From contig NC_092198.1 of the NCBI RefSeq assembly GCF_043641665.1, positions 10,987,001 through 11,051,000 of the forward strand: a DNA stretch of 64,000 nt. The letters are read 5' to 3'. The translations under genes and the position numbers were made by a program. The notes under the pieces were generated by a model that worked only from the letters and a program-made list of their open reading frames with translations, did no database searches and was not told the DNA's origin. This document shows, piece by piece, positions 58,710 through 64,000 of the stretch (the stretch's first letter is position 1; every line of letters begins with the position of its first letter). This DNA comes from Enoplosus armatus. Taxonomy: Eukaryota; Chordata; Actinopteri; Centrarchiformes; Enoplosidae.

Positions 58710-60040
58710 CCCATCTGCTCCATGCAGTGGCGACCAATGAGCTGCCTGTTGCAGTTTCAATTGTCCGAGGTTGTTGCGAAGAATCCCTGACTGACTTCAA
58801 ATGCTGTTTTCTCTCTCTGTTACCAAATAAACTCAAACAAATACATCTTTGTATTCAAACATTCGTATCAGGTGGAAACCCTGAGTGTATAATATTACAC
58901 AAATATATAAAACATTATGAAATAATCATATGAATCTTGAATAAATACATATGTAATACAACTATGAACGTGTAAAATAAGCCAATATTTTATTTCTTCT
59001 ATTATAGCTTCTTTTCACAATAATAGAAGAAAATGTTAATATATATATATTCCCTGAATATTCCAAAAGTCCCTGAATACAAAGTCCCTGAAAAGACCTA
59101 CTCAGTATCAACCTCTATCAATGTACATTTTAAACTATAACTGACAGGTTAAGTCAGTCTACACACTCTGTGTAGTTTATATAAAGTCCTCCCTACAACA
59201 GTGCATTTTAAAATATTAGTTTTTTCTTAATGTTGTAGCACTCCAGGGGTAGGTGTAGTGAAAGCCTCCAAGCAAGCACCAGACTAACAGGTTTATGGAT
59301 GTTATCGTCTTTGTTTATGCATGGTTCAGCAATGTTACTGGTATTATTGTGTTTGGCATTTTCTGTCTACAGTGTTCCCACTTTTCCTAAACTATATTTT
59401 GGTTATTTCAGTCAGTATTAGGGGCAAATATAGTTAGACCGTTAGACTATAGGTGTGGTTTTGTGTAGGTTCAGTGACACACTGCAAATATGATCTGTTG
59501 CTGTGCTGATGCTCTGATCTGATTAGTTAATAAATCTCCCTGTTGAACTGGATACTTTGACTGGCTGAGGATTTTTAAGAGAAAAACTCTAGCTGGTCAC
59601 AATATTCATTGTTTCTTAGACATCATGTTTACATTATTGTGTTTACATAAGGTGACATTATACAGTAACAGTTTAACGTCTTCCTTACCTCACTGGTAAA
59701 TCTGCAGGTAGATACCACCTTGTACTAGTCTTTCACAAAAATAAGAAATGACAAAACTCATGTCAATGATTTATTTATTATTAACACTAACATTTTAAGA
59801 ACTTTCATTATAATCATACATTCATCAACTGCTCAGATGTGCAACTCCAAAACCTCTCATATGCCTTTCCCTGAAAGGAAGGCTAGAAACGTATTTAACC
59901 CTCACCCTATATGAATAAAACATGTCATAACAATCAAAACAAAAGGAAACATATGTTAATATAGTCTTTTATAGATTTATTTTTTGTTTGTTTGTAGATA
60001 TGACATGGCGATGTGGTTGACTTGTTCCATAGCTGGTCTC
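58710..60040. other. Intergenic between rps12 and the SH3BGRL3-like gene
   Basis: About 1.3 kb of AT-rich DNA including the likely upstream region of rps12 and the 3' UTR of the next gene. A tttatt (AATAAA on the minus strand) near 59976 may be the poly(A) signal of that gene. Nothing else is seen. Confidence 0.5.
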
Positions 60041-60048
60041 CATTCCTT

Positions 60049-60111
60049 TTAGAGTTTGAGAAACTCCTCTAATTGTTCCAACTCGATTGCATTATCAAAT
60101 GCAGTAAAATC
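60049..60111 (-). CDS. SH3BGRL3-like exon 3 and stop
   Basis: 63 nt, phase 0, ending EFLKL and TAA. Acceptor ctttcag. Confidence 0.88.
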   Translation of the reverse strand, partial: DFTAFDNAIELEQLEEFLKL

Positions 60112-60818
60112 CTGAAAGAAAGAAAGGTGTTGGGGGTGAGGGTGGAGGAAATGCAGAAAGATAGAGAGAAAGAGAAACAGATATTATACAGATTTTTTTC
60201 AACACATCTTAATATATTTGTTAATTATCATATGTTGTAGAGATTGTGTGCTGTACATGTTCTATAATCCTCTAACAGCTTGGGCACAATATAAGGTTCA
60301 TAATGGTAAGGCAGAGTTGATATTAAGGAAGGTGGTGCTCTTCCTGTATAAGAATCTACATTTAAGAAACATAACAATGCCTGAAAAGAAAACAAGACAG
60401 CCACATTCAGACACTATAGCCCTGCGTGAAAAACCTGCACAACCCTGCGCTAATCTGAGCAACACCTGGTATGGTGGGAATTCACCATGAATATTTATAC
60501 AATAGTAGTCGAGATGTTTCAGCCTGGAATAAAGTGGCGGCCAGACAGGCCGACCCACTGTCATCACCACCCCTAAAGCCATGCTGCTAGCGTGGCTAAA
60601 AATGATCATCTTTGAGGACATAAAACAGAACTCTATGAAAATGTATACCTCTTCAAAGGTGCACTCCTTAAGCCAGAGCCAACTTTTCTGTCACAGCAAA
60701 GTCTGAATGGAATCCTGAAATGTGTGGGTGTAGGTGTGTTGGAGGAGTGATGAGGGTGTGTGCCAGCATACCTGTGTGTTGAATGTATTGCTGTGCACTT
60801 ATGCATGCATTTCTGACA

Positions 60819-60859
<41 letters not shown>

Positions 60860-61552
60860 AAATCTGTGGGTGGTATAATATCCTGTAAATATTGATTTAA
60901 TCCCTGTGACTACACCCTAGACTACCAAAGATCTTTTTTTCCTGTGACAGATGTAGCAAACGTGTAAACGATTTACACTCAGTCATCACTCCATTAATTT
61001 TGAGAAGGTGTTAAATTGTCAATGCAGCTTCTCATTACTTTTGGAGGTGAGTGTGTGAGACTTACCCCACAGTAGACGTCCCCATTGCATATTTGAGGGG
61101 GCAGTGCAGTCGGCCCTGCTATCTCCCTCATTAAATCCTTATCTTCAGAAGCCTGAGAAATGTCCACAGCTTCGTAGGGGATTTTCTTGGCGCCAAGGAT
61201 GTCAAAGATTTTTTGCTGACTTTTCTTTATCTGGAGAGGACAATATCACATCAGTTACATTTGCAAGAATATTAAATTCACGTGTAGCCTTTTGACATCT
61301 ACGGTTATACCAAGTTCTCTTTTGCAGTAAAATTCGCTTCACTGTCTACAATGAGCAGCTCCAGTTTGTCTACAAGTAAAATGTAAATACTGTACACACA
61401 AGAGCATGATATACTGAATTCAACATGCCGTACAAGAGTTTGTTTAACATTACTGTATCAACAATATGCCTACAAGTAAAAGAATGGAGTAAGACAGCAT
61501 ACTGTACCTCCTTGGAAGCGCTCACGCTGGAATAAAACACTTTGACTGGCAT
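60049..61552 (-). CDS. SH3BGRL3-like thioredoxin-fold protein, three exons
   Basis: A small cytosolic glutaredoxin-like protein of the SH3BGR family. Exons: 61552-61508, 61230-61066, 60111-60049. The joined frame is 90 aa plus stop (human SH3BGRL3 is 93). It starts MPVKVFYSSVSASKE, has the central KIPYEAVDISQASEDKDLMR and PTALPPQICNGDVYCG, and ends DFTAFDNAIELEQLEEFLKL. The PPQI-NGD-YCG-D-F pattern is the family signature. As in the family, the glutaredoxin CXXC motif is absent (FYSSVS), so redox catalysis is unlikely. An upstream in-frame Met exists, but the one chosen gives the family length. It could be a paralogue rather than the orthologue of sh3bgrl3. Confidence 0.88.
60821..60858. repeat. 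(TG)n microsatellite
   Basis: About 19 TG units in intron 2 of the SH3BGRL3-like gene. Confidence 0.93.
61066..61230 (-). CDS. SH3BGRL3-like exon 2
   Basis: 165 nt, 55 codons, phase 0-0, carrying the central thioredoxin-fold motifs. Acceptor ctctccag, donor GGG|GTAAGT. Confidence 0.9.
61508..61552 (-). CDS. SH3BGRL3-like exon 1 (coding part)
   Basis: 15 codons with the first beta strand VKVFYSSVS. Donor GAG|GTACAG. A 3' splice-like AG (aaaatagcag) lies just before the ATG, so an untranslated exon may precede it. Confidence 0.82.
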
Positions 61553-61795
61553 ATCTGCTATTTTAACAAGAACACCTTGATCCAGAGACAAAATGTGACA
61601 AAGTCAAGAGACAATGTTCCAGTATCCTAAATGCAGGTATGTGGTGCTGGTTTGCTGCAACATCAGACAAGGTGAGCAGGTTTGGACACGGCTTCCCTGC
61701 CTGCGTGGCCACACCCACCTGTCTGACTGCCATTCCAGTTGTATCCTGCCTGCATCTATTGTGAAACAACTGACACACACTCACACACACTACCA

Positions 61796-61957
61796 GCAGT
61801 GGTGGAAAGTAACTAAGTACATTCACTCCAATACTGTACATAAACACAGCTTAGAGGTACTTGTACTTGACTTGAGTATTTATGGTTTATGCTACTTTAT
61901 ATTTCTACTCCACCACATTTCAGAGGAAAATAGTCCATACTTCACTCAACTATAAGG
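61796..61957 (+). repeat. Teleost interspersed repeat
   Basis: The string ggtggaaagtaactaagtac, then gaggtacttgtacttgactt and tttctactccaccacatttc, follows one of the commonest fish repeats. It lacks an ORF. Located between the SH3BGRL3-like gene and the Ig gene. Confidence 0.7.
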
Positions 61958-62297
61958 CCTTTTTTCATGGAAGACATTTTGACATATCACAGTCGGACAA
62001 CCACAGATGTAAATGATAAAAGGAATGATGGCTGAATTCAATTTAGCTGCTTCTTTACTGCGCAGATTATGATGATGATTATTATTATTATTATATTGCA
62101 ATTGATGATTATTTGAAAGATTTACACAAATTAAGAATTCATAGCGGTATTTGATGGTGTATATTCTATCTTGGTGGCGGTTTTGGTAAAGTTAAAGCAT
62201 ATTTGCTCCCTAATCAGAAGGGTGTCATTATTATGTGTAAACTGGATTAAAAAACAAAATAAACAGAAAAAGGTTTAAGTGTTGTAAGAAATACAAA

Positions 62298-62303
62298 TTT
62301 ATT
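62298..62303 (-). other. Poly(A) signal of the Ig-superfamily gene
   Basis: tttatt reads AATAAA on the minus strand, about 850 nt past the stop codon at 63155. It would end a 3' UTR of about 0.87 kb. Confidence 0.5.
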
Positions 62304-62309
62304 GATGAG

Positions 62310-63154
62310 CACTCACATACATCAAAAATAGCAAATTCATGCAATACAAAGACAATGTAATCAATATTTTCCTACAGATCAGTGGACCATAGCTCTGTGA
62401 TTGGCAGAATCTCCCAGAAAAGTAAAAATCACCAATGGAATAAGTATGGGACAAAAAACAACTTTTGTTTACACAAGTGTCATTCAAAATATAATTTTCA
62501 GTGTCTGCAAAGTTTATTTTCAAAATCTTTTAAAGCAAATACTACAGCATCTATTTGAGGAATCATGAAGTCATTATATTTCTGAATAATTTCTTAAAAA
62601 GAGGTGTAAAAACACTTAAAACAGGACTCAAATGTTCCCATGGTCTACCTTAAAGAGCAACTGAACACCAGCAAAAAAGCAAAAAAACCTCCCCTTCGCT
62701 ACGATGTAGAAGTGTACTCCAGGGTGTGTTAGTACACCGTGACATCACCATCACAGGTGCAACAAACTTGAAACTTTCAACCAGAGAGAGCAGTGAAAGC
62801 CTGTTTTCCGCCCAGTGTTATGTCGCTCTTTAAATGTAGTGAAATCACATGACAGGTTATTCCTGGAGTTGTTTCGTTATCACGAGAGAACGAGTGGTTC
62901 AAGCTCATAACACACTCTCCCAGCCAGGTCTTCAGGGACCCTCTCGACAGAGTTATCAGAATCAACATCAGCATTCTTGTCTTTCTGGGCGCGACTGTGT
63001 CCACTGTCATTCACTTGGGTACCGCGGTCTCTGAGGGAGATAAGGAGGGTGACAACTGCAATCAGTAGGATGTCTTTCAAGTTCTTTGATCTAACATAAA
63101 TAGATCCTCCATATATATCCTCGCAAATAACATCAACTATGTTCTCCATTTTTA
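62310..63154 (-). other. 3' UTR of the Ig-superfamily gene, containing an open frame
   Basis: Sequence between the stop codon and the poly(A) signal. An 89-codon frame with its own ATG (63149-62880) lies 5 nt after the stop in another frame and contains a short hydrophobic run (DILLIAVVTLLISL). I treat it as untranslated because it is out of phase with the spliced exons. Confidence 0.5.
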
Positions 63155-63243
63155 CTACCTTCCATCGAATGCTCCATTGCTTCTCTCTTCCACATCTTGT
63201 TTTATTGCTCCTCCAAACCTGTTACTAAACTGAACCATGGTAC
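63155..63243 (-). CDS. Ig protein last exon: cytoplasmic tail
   Basis: 89 nt entered in phase 1, coding a 29-residue polar tail without tyrosine, then TAG. Acceptor acttttcag. Confidence 0.68.
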
Positions 63244-64000
63244 CTGAAAAGTGAGCATAACATAACCATGACAACAACAGTCTTTTAAAGAAGGTTTAGA
63301 GCTCCAGCGCGACAAGGTCTATGTCATTTTAACTGAATTCTTTTGGCCACTTGGGGGCAGCACAACAAGCTGTAAACACAGCACGGCCATGTTAACCCCT
63401 TCTAAAGTTGTCACAGCGAACGTGTTAGCAAACATTCACCTGTTTACACATCCGACAGACAAGGAGCAAAGGAGCAGCATTATCATTCATCTGGTGTTGC
63501 GATGTTTCCAGTGGACGTTTACTCCCCTTTAGATATGTTTATCATCTCTCTCTATCTCCTTTTTTATTGTTAATGCCAAAATATGAATTGATGCAGCTTT
63601 ACACATTTACACTTATATGGCATTAAAAAGAAAGGGGGCATTGCTGTAATTTTGAAATATAAAAAGTGTATATGTCTGCCACTTACCAGCACCCCTCCCT
63701 CTCCTTCTCCAGACCAGGTAACCTACAACCAGCACGAGCAGTAACACCACCAGCCCTCCCACAACCCCTGAGACAACTGAAGAGGATGAGGCTGCTGTGG
63801 GGATTAAAAGGTCATGCAGTAGAGTTAGCGAAGGAGATAACTAGTTATGATCACTGTGGAAAGACAAATAAACACTCTTTGGGTCTTACCGACTACAGTG
63901 ATTTGGAGTGACTTCGAGGGAACAGAACAGAAGGACATGGAGGAGATGTTAACACCGAAGACACAGCTATACTCTCCTTGGTGTTCATAATCTATGGCAG
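63155..64000 (-). CDS. Immunoglobulin-superfamily membrane protein, 3' part (cut by window edge)
   Basis: Three exons in transcript order: from beyond 64000 to 63890 (end of an Ig domain: YEHQGEYSC then VNISSMSFCS, ending SLQITVV); 63794-63687 (membrane exon, VVSGVVGGLVVLLLVLVVGY followed by WRRRGRG); 63243-63155 (short tail, FSNRFGGAIKQDVEERSNG, then TAG). All joins are phase 1, GT-AG. The Tyr-x-Cys after Gly-Glu is the usual end of an Ig fold, and NISS is an N-glycosylation site. The tail has no ITAM or ITIM tyrosine motif. Such small Ig receptors are common in fish immune or adhesion gene families; which one this is cannot be told from the visible third. Confidence 0.75.
63687..63794 (-). 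CDS. Ig protein transmembrane exon
   Basis: 108 nt, phase 1-1. One hydrophobic helix of about 21 residues ending in WRRRGRG, a stop-transfer signal. Alternative acceptors three bases apart (CAGCAG) would add or remove one alanine. Confidence 0.78.
63890..64000 (-). CDS. Ig protein: end of Ig domain (partial exon)
   Basis: Continues past the right edge. It codes the F and G strands of an Ig fold. Donor GTCG|GTAAGA. Confidence 0.75.

Overview
This is about 64 kb of animal nuclear DNA, almost certainly from a ray-finned (teleost) fish. The genes are split by GT-AG introns, there are many very long (TG/CA)n tracts, and several interspersed repeats have the look of common teleost elements. One gene is a fish-style TRIM with the RING/B-box, 96, 231 and 23 nt exon pattern. 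No species can be named from the sequence alone.

Layout. (1) 1-3.9 kb: intergenic, only microsatellites. (2) 3.9-6.7 kb, minus strand: a complete six-exon TRIM-family E3 ligase gene (RING, B-box2, coiled coil, PRY/SPRY; 459 aa) with an ETS/IRF composite site just upstream of its start codon. (3) 6.8-14.8 kb: gene desert with old repeat fragments. (4) 15.0-54.8 kb, plus strand: the complete eya4 gene, the main feature of the window. It has one untranslated first exon and 19 coding exon positions, giving 642 aa. Every exon phase closes. The last but one position is filled by either of two homologous 101-nt exons (19a/19b) that lie 83 nt apart and encode part of the catalytic domain. (5) 55.1-58.7 kb, minus strand: complete rps12 (132 aa), convergent with eya4. 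Its introns carry an H/ACA snoRNA, two paralogous SNORD100-type C/D snoRNAs and a weaker third C/D candidate. (6) 60.0-61.6 kb, minus strand: a small SH3BGRL3-like thioredoxin-fold gene (90 aa, three exons). (7) 62.3-64.0 kb, minus strand: the 3' part of an immunoglobulin-superfamily membrane protein whose 5' part lies beyond the right edge.

Function. EYA4 is a transcriptional co-activator and HAD-family tyrosine phosphatase that works with SIX proteins in sensory organ, muscle and kidney development. RPS12 is a 40S ribosomal protein, and its intronic snoRNAs guide rRNA modification, so that locus serves ribosome production twice. The TRIM and Ig genes look immune-related. These genes are neighbours, not an operon.

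No wholly new system is evident. The points most worth a second look are the duplicated SNORD100 copies with compensatory terminal stems, the eya4 mutually exclusive exon pair with a 96-bp (GT) tract just upstream, a frame-breaking 26-nt microexon candidate in eya4 intron 4, a perfect DR1 element in intron 2, a 25-G run after the exon 16 donor, and a family of TIR-bearing MITEs with five copies in the window. All homology statements come from reading and recalled family knowledge; no database search was run.
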